NCBI RefSeq assembly: GCF_002940665.1
Contig: NZ_MIGY01000002.1
Span: forward strand, 1,408,783 to 1,472,782
Length of the DNA stretch: 64,000 bases
Direction: 5' to 3'
Source: Xanthomonas arboricola
GTDB taxonomy: Bacteria; Pseudomonadota; Gammaproteobacteria; Xanthomonadales; Xanthomonadaceae
Positions 1 through 10,249 of this stretch are shown here, piece by piece. The position numbers and the translations under genes are program-made. Numbering within the stretch: the first letter of the stretch is position 1; the number at the start of each line of letters is the position of its first letter. The notes under the pieces were generated by a model that saw only the letters and a list, made by a program, of their open reading frames with translations, was not told the DNA's origin and did no database searches.

Positions 1-55
1 AAGCCTTGCATGCGGCGACCCTGCGCGACGGCGAGGGCCCATTATCCGCCCTTCC

Positions 56-1000
56 TCACACGCGCGACTGCCCGGCGGCGGCGGAACGATACGTTTCGGC
101 AAGCGACTGCAGCCAGCCATCGAACAGTCCCTCCCGACGTAGTGCGCGCCGCCACCAGCCCAGTGCCTCGCCCTCCTCGCCCGGCCGCCATGCCAGGTAG
201 AAGGTTTCGTCGGGTTTGCGGGTTTCCACCTGCAGCTCGCACAGCCTGCCGTCCTGCAGCGCGCCGCGCGCATACGGCTCGGGCAGAAAGCCGTAGCCGG
301 CACCGGCCAGCTGCAGTTGCAGCTTGGCCTGCATGTCCGGCACGGTGAGCACATCGCGCGCGGAGAGCAGGCCCACCGTGCGTGGCAGCAGACGCCGCGC
401 CGAATCCGCCACCGCGATCGCACGGTGTTCGGCCAGCTCGGCCGCGCCCAGGGTGCCGGCGCCCGCCAGCGGATGCGTGGAGGCCACCGCGAACACGAAG
501 CGCAGCGTGCCGATCGCCTCGGCGACATAGCCGCCACCGCTCGGCCCCTCGCCCGCCGCCACGATCAGATCCACGCGCCGATCCAGCAGCGCCTCCCAGC
601 TGCCGGACAACGATTCGCTCAACGCGCGCAGGCGGGTGCTGTCGGCCACCGTGTAGAAGTCCAGGATCTGCGCCTGCAGCAAGGCCACCGGCAGGATCGC
701 ATCCAGCCCGATCGCAAAGTCCGACTCCCAACCCGAGGCCACCCGCCGTACCCGCACCTCCAGCTCCTGCGCGGCCCGCAGCAGCTGCCGCCCTTCGCGC
801 AGCAACTCACGCCCGGCCTGGGTCGGTGTCGCCTTCGGACCGACCCGTGCGAACAGCTGCACGCCCAGATCGTCCTCCAGCTTGGAGACCGTGTAGGAAA
901 TCGTCGACGGCACCTTGAACAACACCTTGGCCGCGGCCGTGAACGAGCCGCGGCGGTCGATCGCATCCAGGATCTGCAACGCTTCCAGGCTGATCTTCAT
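56..1000 (-). CDS. LysR-family transcriptional regulator
   Basis: This 314-residue protein has the layout of a LysR-type regulator. A winged helix-turn-helix fills residues 1-60, with the typical pattern LEALQILDAIDRRGSFTAAA followed by STISYTVSKLEDDLGVQLF, and a substrate-binding fold follows from about residue 90. It is divergent from the pirin gene, with 133 bp between the starts, so regulation of that gene and of itself is the simplest reading. An imperfect inverted repeat overlaps its start codon. The effector cannot be read from sequence. The family call is secure; the target is inferred from position only. Confidence 0.92.
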   Translation of the reverse strand: MKISLEALQILDAIDRRGSFTAAAKVLFKVPSTISYTVSKLEDDLGVQLFARVGPKATPTQAGRELLREGRQLLRAAQELEVRVRRVASGWESDFAIGLDAILPVALLQAQILDFYTVADSTRLRALSESLSGSWEALLDRRVDLIVAAGEGPSGGGYVAEAIGTLRFVFAVASTHPLAGAGTLGAAELAEHRAIAVADSARRLLPRTVGLLSARDVLTVPDMQAKLQLQLAGAGYGFLPEPYARGALQDGRLCELQVETRKPDETFYLAWRPGEEGEALGWWRRALRREGLFDGWLQSLAETYRSAAAGQSRV

Positions 1001-1022
1001 TATTCGATTTTTTCGATGATAA
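1000..1022. promoter_or_regulatory. imperfect inverted repeat at the lysR start, possible operator
   Basis: TTATTCGA and TCGATGATAA face each other across a short T-run in the lysR-pirin divergent region, right at the lysR start codon. LysR proteins usually bind interrupted dyads of this kind and repress their own gene. No binding data are visible, so this is only a candidate site. Confidence 0.35.
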
Positions 1023-1133
1023 CGACCAAATCTACTCGCTTTTTGACGCCGATGCGGAAGTAGAGACTACCCATCAAGTGGCCGGAACACCGATTCACTC
1101 CCGGCAACACCGACCCTTTCAAGGAGAAGCAGC

Positions 1134-1835
1134 ATGCTGAATGTCCGCAAGAGCGAAACCCGTGGCCGCGCCGAACACGGCTGGCTGTCCTCGCGTCACA
1201 CCTTCTCCTTCGCCAGTTACCACGACCCGCGCCACATGGGGGTCGGCCCGCTGCGGGTGATCAACGAAGACAAGGTGTCTCCAGGCGAAGGCTTCGGCAC
1301 CCACGCCCACCGCGACATGGAGATCATCTCCTACGTCCTGGGCGGCGCACTGGAGCACAAGGACAGCATGGGCACCGGCTCGGTCCTGCACTACGGCGAT
1401 GTGCAGCGCATGAGCGCCGGCAGCGGCGTCACCCACAGCGAGTTCAATCACTCCGCCAGCGAACCGGTGCACTTCCTGCAGATCTGGGTGATACCCGAAC
1501 GCAACGGCATCGAGCCCAGCTACGAGGAAAAGCATTTCGATACCGACAGCAAGCGTAACCAGCTGCGCCTGATCGCCTCACCCGGTGGCGAGGACGGCTC
1601 GCTGCGCCTGCACCAGGATGCGCGCCTGTATGCCTCGATCCTCGATGGTCAGGTGCGTCTGCAGCAGCCACTGGCCGAAGGCCGCATCGGCTACGTGCAG
1701 GTGGCGCGCGGCAGCTTGCGCGTCAACGGCCAGGCGTTGTCGGCCGGTGATGCGCTGCAGATCACCGACGAGCCGGAGATCGTGCTGGCCGATGCACGCG
1801 ATGCAGAAGTAGTGGTGTTCGATCTGCCGAAGTAA
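1134..1835 (+). CDS. pirin family protein (YhaK-like bicupin)
   Basis: A 233-residue bicupin of the pirin family. The N-terminal cupin carries the usual metal ligands: GTHAHRDMEIISYV near residues 55-68 and GVTHSEFNHS near 97-106, supplying His, His, His and Glu. Members of this family have been described as quercetin 2,3-dioxygenases or redox-sensing iron proteins, but the physiological substrate is usually unknown. The start is preceded by AAGGAG at a good distance. It stands alone, divergent from a LysR regulator that probably controls it, and a hairpin that could end its transcript lies about 190 bp downstream. The family assignment is firm; the reaction is not. Confidence 0.93.
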   Translation: MLNVRKSETRGRAEHGWLSSRHTFSFASYHDPRHMGVGPLRVINEDKVSPGEGFGTHAHRDMEIISYVLGGALEHKDSMGTGSVLHYGDVQRMSAGSGVTHSEFNHSASEPVHFLQIWVIPERNGIEPSYEEKHFDTDSKRNQLRLIASPGGEDGSLRLHQDARLYASILDGQVRLQQPLAEGRIGYVQVARGSLRVNGQALSAGDALQITDEPEIVLADARDAEVVVFDLPK

Positions 1836-2150
1836 GAGCGACTGACAGAACGACTGCGTAGCCACCAGGCGGGCGCGGCCGGTACTCGGATTGCTGCGCG
1901 CCGTCCGCACCGCCTGACGACTGCTCGCTACGTTTTGCTAACCGCTCCAAGCGCCCCCCGCCCAACGTGCAGCGTGCTGCAGACAAGCCCACACGCTGCG
2001 GGCTGGGACTTTGCCCACATCAAGAAGCCCGCTTCCGGCGGGCTCTTTGTGCTCGATCAAAGTTGCAAGCAAGGCGCGGGCGATGACGCATGCTACGCAT
2101 GACGCAGTCGCGTCCACACCGCCGCACAGCACTGCATCACTGCGCGGGGA
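1836..2150. other. intergenic region with one terminator, no gene seen
   Basis: This 315-bp stretch separates the convergent pirin and PAS-receptor genes. Apart from the hairpin at 2026-2048, I see no coding frame with a plausible start and no RNA gene. Confidence 0.6.
2026..2048 (+). terminator. rho-independent-type terminator
   Basis: AGCCCGC and GCGGGCT form a perfect 7-bp stem around a TTCCG loop, followed by CTTTGT. On the plus strand it would close the pirin transcript. The T-tract is short, so strength is uncertain. Confidence 0.6.
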
Positions 2151-4172
2151 TCACGCAGCCTGTGGCCGGGCAGGCCTGGCAAGCGGTTGGACCGGGGACT
2201 CACTCTGTACGGCAGCGGCCTCTGTGCCGTCATCGCCATCGCCATTGACCAAGGCAAACAGCGCATCGGCATCTGCTTCCAGTACACGCGCCGAGCGTGC
2301 CAGATTGTCGACCATCTGCGCCTGATCGCGCGCCTGCACACCGATCGATTGCAGCGCGGTGTTGGCGGTGGAAATATCCCGCGCCTGCTCCTGACTGGCA
2401 GCGGCAATCTGCTCCACGGTCTCAGTGACCCGCAGCACCGAGCTGACCATGTCCTGCATCACCATCCCGGCCTGCTCGGCCAGGCGCGAACCATCGCCCG
2501 CCTGGTTGGTCGCGTTGTCGATCAAGCCACGGATTTCCTTCGCCGAGACGCTACAGCGCTGCGCCAGGCTACGCACTTCGGTCGCTACCACGGCAAATCC
2601 ACGCCCCTGCTCGCCAGCGCGCGCCGCTTCCACGGCTGCATTCAGGGCCAGGATATTGGTCTGGAACGCAATGCCGTCGATCACCTCGATGATCTGGCCG
2701 ATGCGATCGGTGGCCAAGCGAATGCCGGCAGTGGTCTTGACCATGTCGGCGATGACGGTGGCGCCGCGTCGCGCAACATCGGCCGATGCCTCGGCCATGC
2801 GCTGCGCCGAACCTGCGCTGTCGGAATTGGTGCGTACGGTTTCTGCCAGTTGATCGATGGTGAACGAGGTCTGCGCCACGGCCGCCGACTGCGTGGACGA
2901 CCGGCTCACCAGCTCCTGATTGCTGACCGAAATATGGTGCGACTCGCGTTGCACGTTCTGCGCGACGCTCATGGTCTGCTGCATCAACCGACGCATGCGC
3001 TCGGCCGAGCGCACCTGGCCGGTGACATCGGTGGCGTACTTGACCACCTTGTACGGGCGCCCGGATACATCCAGGATCGGGTTGTAGGACGCCTGGATCC
3101 ATACCGAACTCCCGTCCTTGCGCAGCCGCCGGTAGCGGCCCGCGTCGAACTGCCCGCGCGCCAGCTTCGCCCAGAAATTCCGATAGTCTTCGGAGGCGCC
3201 GTAGCTTGCGTCCACAAAGACGCGGTGATGCTGGCCGATCGCCTCCTCGGCGGAGTACCCCAAAATGGCCAGGAAGTTCTCGTTGGCACTGAGTACACGC
3301 CCCTCCAGATCGAACTCGATCACGCCCATCACCTTGTCGATGGCCTGGATGCGTCCATCGGCATCGGCCGAATCGATCACCTGACGGGTCACGTCGGTCG
3401 CGTACTTGACCACCTTGTACGGCCGCCCGTGCTCGTCGAGTACCGGGTTGTAGGACGCCTGGATCCACACCTCGCTGCCGTCCTTGCCAATGCGCTTGTA
3501 GCGGCCGGCATCGAACGCGCCGCGCCCGAGCGACTCCCAGAACGCACGATAGGCCGCGGACTGACGCGTTTGCGTGTCCACGAACATGCCGTGATGCTTG
3601 CCGCGGATCTCGTCGAGCCGGTAGCCCATGACGGCAAGGAAATTCTCGTTGGCATCGAGCACCGTGCCATCCAGCGAGAACTCGATGACCGCCATGACCT
3701 TGTCGATCGCCTCGATGCGGCCTTCGAAATCGGCGGTCTGACGCACCTGCGCGGTGATGTCGGTGGCGTATTTGATCACCCGATAGGCCTTGCCCGCGCG
3801 ATCCAGCAACGGGTTGTACGAGGCGTTGATCCATACTTCGCGCCCGTTCTTGTCCAGGCGGCAGAACCGCCCGGCATTGAAGTCGCCGTGACGCAGCGCC
3901 TGCCAGAACTGTCGATAGCTTTCGCTGTCGCGATCCCCGGAGGTCACGAACATGCGGTGATGCTGACCGACGACCTCGTCCAGCCGATAACCCATCAGGG
4001 ACAGGAAGTTCTGGTTCGCATGCAGGATGCGGCCATCAAGATCGAACTCGATCACCGCCATCACCCGGTCCACCGCATCGGCCTTGTGCTGCAGCCCACG
4101 GCTCCGGAAAGAAAACAGGCGTCCAAGCAGCGGCGGTAGGCGCATGGGGTCGAGATCCGAGAGAGGTGTCAC
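2151..4172 (-). CDS. soluble methyl-accepting chemotaxis protein with three tandem PAS domains
   Basis: A 673-residue chemotaxis transducer with no hydrophobic segment long enough to cross the membrane, so it should be cytoplasmic. Three PAS/PAC units of about 122 residues follow one another (roughly residues 30-150, 152-272 and 274-395), each ending in a variant of YKVVKYATDVT. A signalling domain with the conserved hairpin tip [20 protein letters not shown] follows, and there is no CheR-tethering pentapeptide at the end. PAS modules of this type often hold flavin or heme and sense redox state, as in Aer or BdlA; the ligand here is unknown. No che genes are nearby. Confidence 0.93.
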   Translation of the reverse strand: MTPLSDLDPMRLPPLLGRLFSFRSRGLQHKADAVDRVMAVIEFDLDGRILHANQNFLSLMGYRLDEVVGQHHRMFVTSGDRDSESYRQFWQALRHGDFNAGRFCRLDKNGREVWINASYNPLLDRAGKAYRVIKYATDITAQVRQTADFEGRIEAIDKVMAVIEFSLDGTVLDANENFLAVMGYRLDEIRGKHHGMFVDTQTRQSAAYRAFWESLGRGAFDAGRYKRIGKDGSEVWIQASYNPVLDEHGRPYKVVKYATDVTRQVIDSADADGRIQAIDKVMGVIEFDLEGRVLSANENFLAILGYSAEEAIGQHHRVFVDASYGASEDYRNFWAKLARGQFDAGRYRRLRKDGSSVWIQASYNPILDVSGRPYKVVKYATDVTGQVRSAERMRRLMQQTMSVAQNVQRESHHISVSNQELVSRSSTQSAAVAQTSFTIDQLAETVRTNSDSAGSAQRMAEASADVARRGATVIADMVKTTAGIRLATDRIGQIIEVIDGIAFQTNILALNAAVEAARAGEQGRGFAVVATEVRSLAQRCSVSAKEIRGLIDNATNQAGDGSRLAEQAGMVMQDMVSSVLRVTETVEQIAAASQEQARDISTANTALQSIGVQARDQAQMVDNLARSARVLEADADALFALVNGDGDDGTEAAAVQSESPVQPLARPARPQAA

Positions 4173-4313
4173 AGCCTTAGCGACCCACGCCTGGGTTACT
4201 TGAATCGCTGCCTGCCGCGCGTTTGTGGCAATTCAGACGGTGCCGCCGGTGTTGCTGCCGGTCGTGCACGGTTGCCGTCAGCACACCCCTCACCTACCCT
4301 TCGACACAAATGA

Positions 4314-4346
4314 AAACGCCCGCAAATCAGCGATTTGCGGGCGTTT
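4314..4346 (-). terminator. terminator of tRNA-Ser
   Basis: A perfect 15-bp stem (AAACGCCCGCAAATC against its complement) with a three-base AGC loop lies 7 bases beyond the CCA end of the tRNA. On the minus strand the stem runs into TTTTCATTTG, a good rho-independent tail. Confidence 0.85.
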
Positions 4347-4353
4347 AGAACAC

Positions 4354-4446
4354 TGGCGGAGCGAGAGGGATTCGAACCCTCGATAGAGTTTTTGACCCTA
4401 TACTCCCTTAGCAGGGGAGCCCCTTCAGCCGCTCGGGCATCGCTCC
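4354..4446 (-). tRNA. tRNA-Ser (anticodon GCU)
   Basis: Read on the minus strand, the 93-nt gene begins GGAGCGATGCCCGAG and ends CGCTCCGCCA. It has a 7-bp acceptor stem, encoded CCA, G as discriminator base and the long variable arm typical of serine tRNAs. The anticodon loop reads CTGCTAA, giving anticodon GCU for AGC/AGU codons. It follows csrA on the same strand, as the homologous serine tRNA gene (serV) does in E. coli. Confidence 0.97.
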
Positions 4447-4531
4447 AGTTTTTTTGCGTCCTGCCGCGTTGTCCGTTGCAGGCCGCGAAGAATACCGGGT
4501 AAGAGGGGCTAACGTAAACCCTTTATGACGA

Positions 4532-4744
4532 TCAATTCGAAGAATCGTCGCCGTGATGCGCACCGGACGCGACCGGCTCATCCCCACGCTGGATCCGCTG
4601 ATAGATTTCTTCGCGGTGTACGGCAACATCTTTCGGTGCGGTGATGCCGATACGCACCTGATTACCCTTGACGCCGAGCACGGTCACAGTGACCGAGTCG
4701 CCGATCATCAAGGTTTCGCCTACCCGGCGAGTGAGGATCAACAT
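4532..4744 (-). CDS. csrA: carbon storage regulator CsrA/RsmA
   Basis: The 70-residue protein begins [16 protein letters not shown], the invariant CsrA start, and contains [24 protein letters not shown] with the RNA-contacting VHREE block. It binds GGA motifs in mRNA leaders as a dimer and acts on translation and stability of many messages; in xanthomonads its relative RsmA affects virulence and motility. A longer frame starts upstream, but the internal ATG matches the family exactly and has AGGAG before it. The C-terminal tail after residue 58 is rich in Gly, Asp and His and longer than in E. coli CsrA. It lies between alaS and a serine tRNA, as in E. coli. Confidence 0.97.
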
Positions 4745-4882
4745 TGTGCAAATCTCCTGGAACCGGTGGGTTTCCCACCAGCATCGGCGGCCTGCGGACA
4801 AGGCGCGCCCTAGGTAAAGGGAATAGACCGGAAATGGTAGCGGGACACCCTGCCAACCAGCAAGGCATACCAGGACAGGTGT

Positions 4883-7531
4883 TCAGCCCAAGTGTTGCTT
4901 GACCCAGGAGGGCACGCCTTCCAGCGCGGTCGCAAGGGCGGGACCATCCTCGCCACCACCCTGGGCGAGATCCGGACGACCGCCGCCCTTGCCACCGATC
5001 TGACTGGCGATATGGGCGAGGAGTTCCCCCGCTTTGACCTTGCCGGTTGGGCTTCCGTTCACGCCGGCTACGAGCGCAACCTTGCCGGCAGCAGCGCCTG
5101 CCAACACGACGACCGAATCGCCCAACTGCTGCTTGAGACGATCCATTGCATCGCGCAAGGCCTTGGCGTCGAAGCCCTCCAGACGCACGGCAATCACCTT
5201 GACTCCCGCCACATCAACAGCGTTGGAACCCAGGTCTGCAGTCGCGCCGGAGGCCAACTTGGCCTTGAGCGACTCCAGCTCACGCTCAAGCCGCTTCTGA
5301 CGCTCGGTGAGCGCGCGAACCTTGTCGACTACCTCGGTGGCGTTGCCGCCGAGCAGGCTGGCCGCCTCGTGCAGACGTCGCTCTTCATCGGCAACATGGT
5401 CCAGCGCACCCTGCCCGGTCACCGCCTCGATACGACGCACGCCCGAGGACACACCGCCTTCGGAGGTGATCTTGAACAAGCCGATGTCGCCGGTGCGGGT
5501 GACATGGGTGCCCCCGCAGAGCTCGGTGGAATAGCCACCCATCTTCAGCACGCGCACGTTCTCACCGTACTTTTCGCCGAACAGAGCCATCGCGCCGAAA
5601 TCCAGCGCCTCCTGCATGGCCATGTTGTGCACTTCGACACTGTGGTTGGTGCGCACCTCGGCATTGACCTTGCGTTCGATCACAGCGAGCTCTTCTGACG
5701 TGATCGGCTGGAAGTGCGAGAAGTCGAACCGCAACCGGTCCGGCGCAACCAACGAACCCTTCTGCTGCACGTGGGTGCCCAGCACCTCGCGCAAGGCCGC
5801 ATGCAGCAGATGCGTGGCCGAGTGGTTGAGGATGGTCTTGCCGCGACGCTGCACGTCGATCCCGCCCGCCAGCACATCGCCCAATACGAGCGCACCTTCG
5901 GCGATGCGCCCCACATGGCCATGAAACTGACCGGCAAACTTCTGGGTGTCGGCGATCTCGATGGAGACATCGCTGCCGCTCAACTGGCCGCTATCGCCGA
6001 CCTGACCACCGGACTCGGCGTAGAACGGCGTGCGATCGGTGAACACGATGACCTCGTCGCCGGCTTCCGCCCGCTCGACCGGGCGGCCCTGCTTTAGCAA
6101 CGCAACGACCTTGAGCGCATCGGCGTCGTAGGCCTCGTAGCCCAGAAACACCGTCGGCGACATGGTGGCGACCAGATCGGCCGGCAATGCGACGCCGCCA
6201 CCGAACTTGCCGGCGGCACGCGCGGTCTCGCGCTGACGCTCCATGGCGAACTCGAAGCCTTCCATGTCCACGCGCAAGCCGCGCTCGCGTGCGATATCGG
6301 AGGTCAGATCGACCGGAAATCCGTAGGTATCGAAGAGGCGGAACGCATCGGCACCGGGAATCACTTCCTGCGCGCGTGCGGCGACGTCGTCGAAGATCTT
6401 CATGCCGGCGTCCAGCGTCTCGGCAAAGCGCTCTTCTTCGGCCAGCAACGCGCGCGCAACGGTCTCCCGCGCGACCACCAGTTCTGGATAGGCCTCGCCC
6501 ATCAGCTCGACCAGGGTCGGCACCATCTTGCTGAAGAACGGCTGGCGCACCCCCAGCATCCAGCCGTGCCGCAGCGCACGCCGGATGATCCGGCGCAGCA
6601 CATAACCGCGGCCTTCATTGGACGGCAGCACACCGTCGACGATCAGGAACGAACAGGCGCGGATGTGATCGGCGATCACCCGCAGCGACTTGTTCTCCAG
6701 ATCGGCGACGCCGGTCAGCGCGCTGGCCTTGCCGATCAAGGCCTGGAACAGATCGATCTCGTAGTTGGTATGCACATGCTGCAGGATCGCAGCCAGGCGC
6801 TCCAGGCCCATGCCGGTATCCACGCACGGGGCCGGCAACGGCACCAAGGTGCCGTCGGGCTGGCGGTCGAACTGCATGAAGACCAGGTTCCAGATCTCGA
6901 TGAAGCGATCGCCATCCTCGTCCGGCGAACCGGGCGGACCACCGGCGATATGGTCGCCATGATCGAAGAAGATCTCGGTGCACGGGCCGCACGGGCCGGT
7001 ATCGGCCATCTGCCAGAAGTTGTCCGACGCGTATGGCGCGCCCTTGTTGTCGCCGATGCGCACGATGCGGCTTTCCGGAATGCCGATCATGTCGCGCCAC
7101 AACGCGAAGGCTTCTTCGTCGGTGTGGTAGACCGTGACCAGCAGCCGCTCGGCCGGCAACTTCCAGACATGGGTCAGCAACTCCCAGGCCCAGCTGATGG
7201 CGTGCTTCTTGAAATAGTCGCCGAACGACCAGTTGCCCAGCATCTCGAAGAAGGTGTGATGGCGCGCGGTGTAGCCGACCGAGTCCAGATCGTTGTGCTT
7301 GCCGCCGGCACGCAGGCAGCGCTGCACGTCGGCCGCGCGCACATAACTGCGCTTCTCCGCACCGAGGAAGACGTCCTTGAACTGGACCATGCCGGAATTG
7401 GTGAACAGCAAGGTCGGGTCGTTGCCCGGCACCAGCGGTGCGGATGGCACGATGGTGTGGCCTTTGCCCTCGAAAAACGCGAGGAAGTCACTACGGATCT
7501 GGGAAGTGCTGAATTTGGCGGGTGCGTTCAT
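4883..7531 (-). CDS. alaS: alanyl-tRNA synthetase
   Basis: This 882-residue class II synthetase attaches alanine to tRNA-Ala. The catalytic core occupies about the first 460 residues, with [20 protein letters not shown] type motifs and [12 protein letters not shown] as motif 3. The editing domain carries the zinc-binding set [11 protein letters not shown] and [14 protein letters not shown], and the C-Ala domain with a glycine-rich stretch ends the protein. Length agrees with the family. It sits between recX and csrA, the same order as in E. coli. No sign of damage. Confidence 0.98.
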   Translation of the reverse strand: MNAPAKFSTSQIRSDFLAFFEGKGHTIVPSAPLVPGNDPTLLFTNSGMVQFKDVFLGAEKRSYVRAADVQRCLRAGGKHNDLDSVGYTARHHTFFEMLGNWSFGDYFKKHAISWAWELLTHVWKLPAERLLVTVYHTDEEAFALWRDMIGIPESRIVRIGDNKGAPYASDNFWQMADTGPCGPCTEIFFDHGDHIAGGPPGSPDEDGDRFIEIWNLVFMQFDRQPDGTLVPLPAPCVDTGMGLERLAAILQHVHTNYEIDLFQALIGKASALTGVADLENKSLRVIADHIRACSFLIVDGVLPSNEGRGYVLRRIIRRALRHGWMLGVRQPFFSKMVPTLVELMGEAYPELVVARETVARALLAEEERFAETLDAGMKIFDDVAARAQEVIPGADAFRLFDTYGFPVDLTSDIARERGLRVDMEGFEFAMERQRETARAAGKFGGGVALPADLVATMSPTVFLGYEAYDADALKVVALLKQGRPVERAEAGDEVIVFTDRTPFYAESGGQVGDSGQLSGSDVSIEIADTQKFAGQFHGHVGRIAEGALVLGDVLAGGIDVQRRGKTILNHSATHLLHAALREVLGTHVQQKGSLVAPDRLRFDFSHFQPITSEELAVIERKVNAEVRTNHSVEVHNMAMQEALDFGAMALFGEKYGENVRVLKMGGYSTELCGGTHVTRTGDIGLFKITSEGGVSSGVRRIEAVTGQGALDHVADEERRLHEAASLLGGNATEVVDKVRALTERQKRLERELESLKAKLASGATADLGSNAVDVAGVKVIAVRLEGFDAKALRDAMDRLKQQLGDSVVVLAGAAAGKVALVAGVNGSPTGKVKAGELLAHIASQIGGKGGGRPDLAQGGGEDGPALATALEGVPSWVKQHLG

Positions 7532-7632
7532 GTGCTGGCATTGGGCGGGCGGTAGTCCCGGTCACCCAATGAGATGTGGGCGCAGATGAGCGGAACAACC
7601 TGAAACCACGAAGGGTAGCAGGCCTGACGCCC

Positions 7633-8121
7633 TCAGTCCTCAAGGTCGAAGCGCGTGGCGCTCCGAATGCTGTTGCCATCAAAACCACGCCGGGCCAGCA
7701 GATCGGCGGCCTTGCGCCGTTGCGGCAGATCGGTTGGACCCTGGTCGCCAAAGCGACGGCGGATTAGATCACGTGCGTTTTCGGTCCAGTCGCCTTCAAA
7801 TGTCGCCATTGCGGCGCTGATGGCATCGCTGTCCAGGCCATGGGTGCCGAGTTCGGCGCGGATATGCAGTGGGCCGTAGCCCGAGCCTGCACGATTGCGT
7901 ACGACCGAGGCCGCAAAACGGGTGTCGTCCTGCCAACCCTCGTCCGCCAGGCGCTCCACGGCCGCCTGGGCAGCGTCCGGCTCGATACCGCGCGCCAGCA
8001 GCTTGCGATTCAATTCTTTGCGCGAATGCTCGCGCCGCACCAGTAATCCCAGTGCACGTTGGACCGGCGTCTGTTCCTTGAACCGGCGTCCCCGCTTTGG
8101 CGCGGGCTGTTGCTCGTCCAT
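7633..8121 (-). CDS. recX: regulatory protein RecX
   Basis: A 162-residue protein of the RecX family, which binds the RecA filament and limits RecA activity. Three-helix repeats typical of the family are visible: [20 protein letters not shown], then [30 protein letters not shown] split across the centre, and a third unit ending in RRRFG. The start at 8121 ([16 protein letters not shown]) is preferred over one nine codons earlier, because the basic leader is the usual N-terminus in relatives. It follows recA after 271 bp and belongs to the lexA-recA-recX DNA damage cluster. Confidence 0.94.
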   Translation of the reverse strand: MDEQQPAPKRGRRFKEQTPVQRALGLLVRREHSRKELNRKLLARGIEPDAAQAAVERLADEGWQDDTRFAASVVRNRAGSGYGPLHIRAELGTHGLDSDAISAAMATFEGDWTENARDLIRRRFGDQGPTDLPQRRKAADLLARRGFDGNSIRSATRFDLED

Positions 8122-8392
8122 CGTGGGTGTCCCAAGTACCAAAATCACACAACCTCAATGCGCCATCCATGGCGCCTGCCCTCCTGGCCTTCGATAGATC
8201 TACCGCGGGAAGCAACGGCACTGACTCCGCCGTCCCCGCGATAGAAAACCTGCCGCAGCCATCAGCGCTGCCGGCCCCCCATCAGGCGGACGCGGCAGGC
8301 AGGCAGAATGGGGTGGCCCACTCGGACGTCCCGGTTCGCGCTTGCCGCCACACCTGCCTGATGACGACTCGTCCCGCGCTGCCTGGCGGCTG

Positions 8393-9427
8393 TTATTCCT
8401 TCTCGACGTCGTCGCCGGCTTCGCGCGGCGCTTCGGCCGGCTGGAACTTCTCGCGCAGTTCGGCTTCCAGCCGCACCGCGACCTGCGGGTTGTCGCGCAG
8501 ATAGCCGCGCGCGTTGTCCTTGCCCTGCCCGATGCGTTCTTCGCCGTAGCTGTACCAGGCGCCGGCTTTTTCGACCAGTTTGGCTTCCACGCCCATGTCG
8601 ATCAGCTCACCCTCGCGACTGATGCCTTCGCCGTAGAGGATTTCGGTCACGACCTGCTTGAACGGAGGCGCCAGCTTGTTCTTGACCACCTTGATCTTGG
8701 TCTGATTGCCGATGATTTCGTCGCCCTTCTTGATTGCGCCGATACGACGGATATCCAGACGGACCGACGCGTAGAACTTCAGCGCGTTGCCGCCGGTGGT
8801 CACTTCCGGACTCTGGCCCGGCATCATCACCCCGATCTTGTGGCGAAGCTGGTTGATGAAGACCACCAGCGTGTTGGAACGCTTGATGTTGCCGGTCAGC
8901 TTGCGCAGCGCCTGGCTCATCAGGCGGGCCTGCAGACCCGGCAACTGATCACCCATTTCGCCTTCGATTTCGGCCTTCGGGGTCAGCGCGGCGACCGAGT
9001 CGACCACCACGATGTCCACCGAACCGGAACGCACCAGCATGTCGGCGATCTCCAGCGCCTGTTCACCGGTATCCGGCTGCGACAGCAGCAGGTCGTCGAC
9101 ATTGACGCCCAGCTTGGCGGCGTAGATCGGGTCCAGCGCATGCTCGGCGTCGATGAAGGCTGCGGTGCCACCCTTTTTCTGGCACTCGGCAATCGCCTGC
9201 AGGGTCAGGGTGGTCTTGCCGGACGATTCCGGACCGTAGATTTCGACCACACGGCCCTTGGGCAGGCCGCCGATCCCCAGCGCGATGTCCAACATCAGCG
9301 AGCCGGTCGGAATGACTTCGACGGCCTCGATCACACGGTCGCCCATGCGCATCACCGAGCCCTTGCCGAATTGCTTTTCGATCTGGCTCAGTGCGGCGGA
9401 AAGGGCGCGCTTCTTGTTCTCATCCAT
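8393..9427 (-). CDS. recA: recombinase RecA
   Basis: The 344-residue protein carries out strand exchange in homologous recombination and acts as the co-protease that triggers LexA self-cleavage. The start [20 protein letters not shown] is the family N-terminus, so the 27 upstream in-frame codons are excluded. Walker A is [10 protein letters not shown] near residues 66-75, Walker B is [12 protein letters not shown], and loop L2 with the [12 protein letters not shown] region is intact. The acidic tail [13 protein letters not shown] matches other RecA proteins. It lies 172 bp downstream of lexA on the same strand and before recX. Confidence 0.98.
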   Translation of the reverse strand: MDENKKRALSAALSQIEKQFGKGSVMRMGDRVIEAVEVIPTGSLMLDIALGIGGLPKGRVVEIYGPESSGKTTLTLQAIAECQKKGGTAAFIDAEHALDPIYAAKLGVNVDDLLLSQPDTGEQALEIADMLVRSGSVDIVVVDSVAALTPKAEIEGEMGDQLPGLQARLMSQALRKLTGNIKRSNTLVVFINQLRHKIGVMMPGQSPEVTTGGNALKFYASVRLDIRRIGAIKKGDEIIGNQTKIKVVKNKLAPPFKQVVTEILYGEGISREGELIDMGVEAKLVEKAGAWYSYGEERIGQGKDNARGYLRDNPQVAVRLEAELREKFQPAEAPREAGDDVEKE

Positions 9428-9599
9428 CTGGGTGATCCTTGTCAGTGATTTCGGTGTAGGGCTAATGTAACGGCGGTGTATCGCACAGGCTGAGACTGGC
9501 TGCGACATACTCAGATTAGAGTGGTGACCATGGCGGTGGCAGCGGGGAATCCTGCATTACCAACTCGGGATAACGCCATTACGCCCATCGGCGCAGCGC

Positions 9600-10247
9600 T
9601 CAACGATTCGGCCTCAGCAGCCCGCAATACAGGCCTTCGATCGCGAAATCCTGGTCCGGCAACACTTCGATCGGCGCATAGTCCGGGTTGCGCGGCAGCA
9701 GGCGGATACGGTCCTTGCCGATCTTCAACAGCTTGACCGTGATCTCCTCATCGATCCGCGCCACCACGATCTGCCCCGAACGCGCGTCGCGGGTGCGGTG
9801 CACCCCGATCAGGTCGCCATTGAAGATGCCTTCGTCGCGCATCGAGTCGCCCTGTACCTTGAGCAGATAGTCCGGCGACGGCGAGAAGAACACCCGATCC
9901 AGCACCACGAAGTCGTCCGAGCCGATATCCGCGCCGATCGGCAGGCCTGCCGCCACGCGCCCCAGCACCGGCAGGCGCAGGACATCGTCGCGCATCGGTT
10001 CGTTTGCAGCGGCAGGTGGGGTGCGCGACTGGGCGCCCTGCCCGGCCAAGCGGATGCCGCGGGCCTGGCCGGGGACGCGACGGATCGCACCGGCCTGTTC
10101 CAATGCCTCCAGATGGTATTGCGCGCCGCGTACCCCCTTGAAGCCGAAGGCGCGCGCGATCTCGGTCTGCGAGGGCGGGACGCCATCGGCATCGATGCGC
10201 TCGGCGATCAAGGCCAGGATTGCTTGCTGGGTATCGGTCAGGTCCAT
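9600..10247 (-). CDS. lexA: SOS repressor LexA
   Basis: This 215-residue repressor has a helix-turn-helix N-terminal half (PPSQTEIARAFGFKG around residues 24-38) and an S24 peptidase half. The cleavage bond is in GRVAAGLPIG, the catalytic serine in QGDSMRDEGI and the lysine in EITVKLLKIG. It is cut when RecA filaments form, which releases SOS genes. A 19-bp operator lies two bases upstream of its ATG, so it surely regulates itself. The ATG at 10247 is chosen because MDLTDTQQAILALI is the usual start; no clear Shine-Dalgarno sequence precedes it. Confidence 0.97.
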   Translation of the reverse strand: MDLTDTQQAILALIAERIDADGVPPSQTEIARAFGFKGVRGAQYHLEALEQAGAIRRVPGQARGIRLAGQGAQSRTPPAAANEPMRDDVLRLPVLGRVAAGLPIGADIGSDDFVVLDRVFFSPSPDYLLKVQGDSMRDEGIFNGDLIGVHRTRDARSGQIVVARIDEEITVKLLKIGKDRIRLLPRNPDYAPIEVLPDQDFAIEGLYCGLLRPNR

Positions 10248-10249
10248 GG

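Noticed and set aside
2187..4139. Long plus-strand open frame opposite the three-PAS receptor (650 codons)
   Set aside because: It mirrors the receptor gene, contains triplicated nonsense segments that follow the PAS repeats, and has no recognisable domain.
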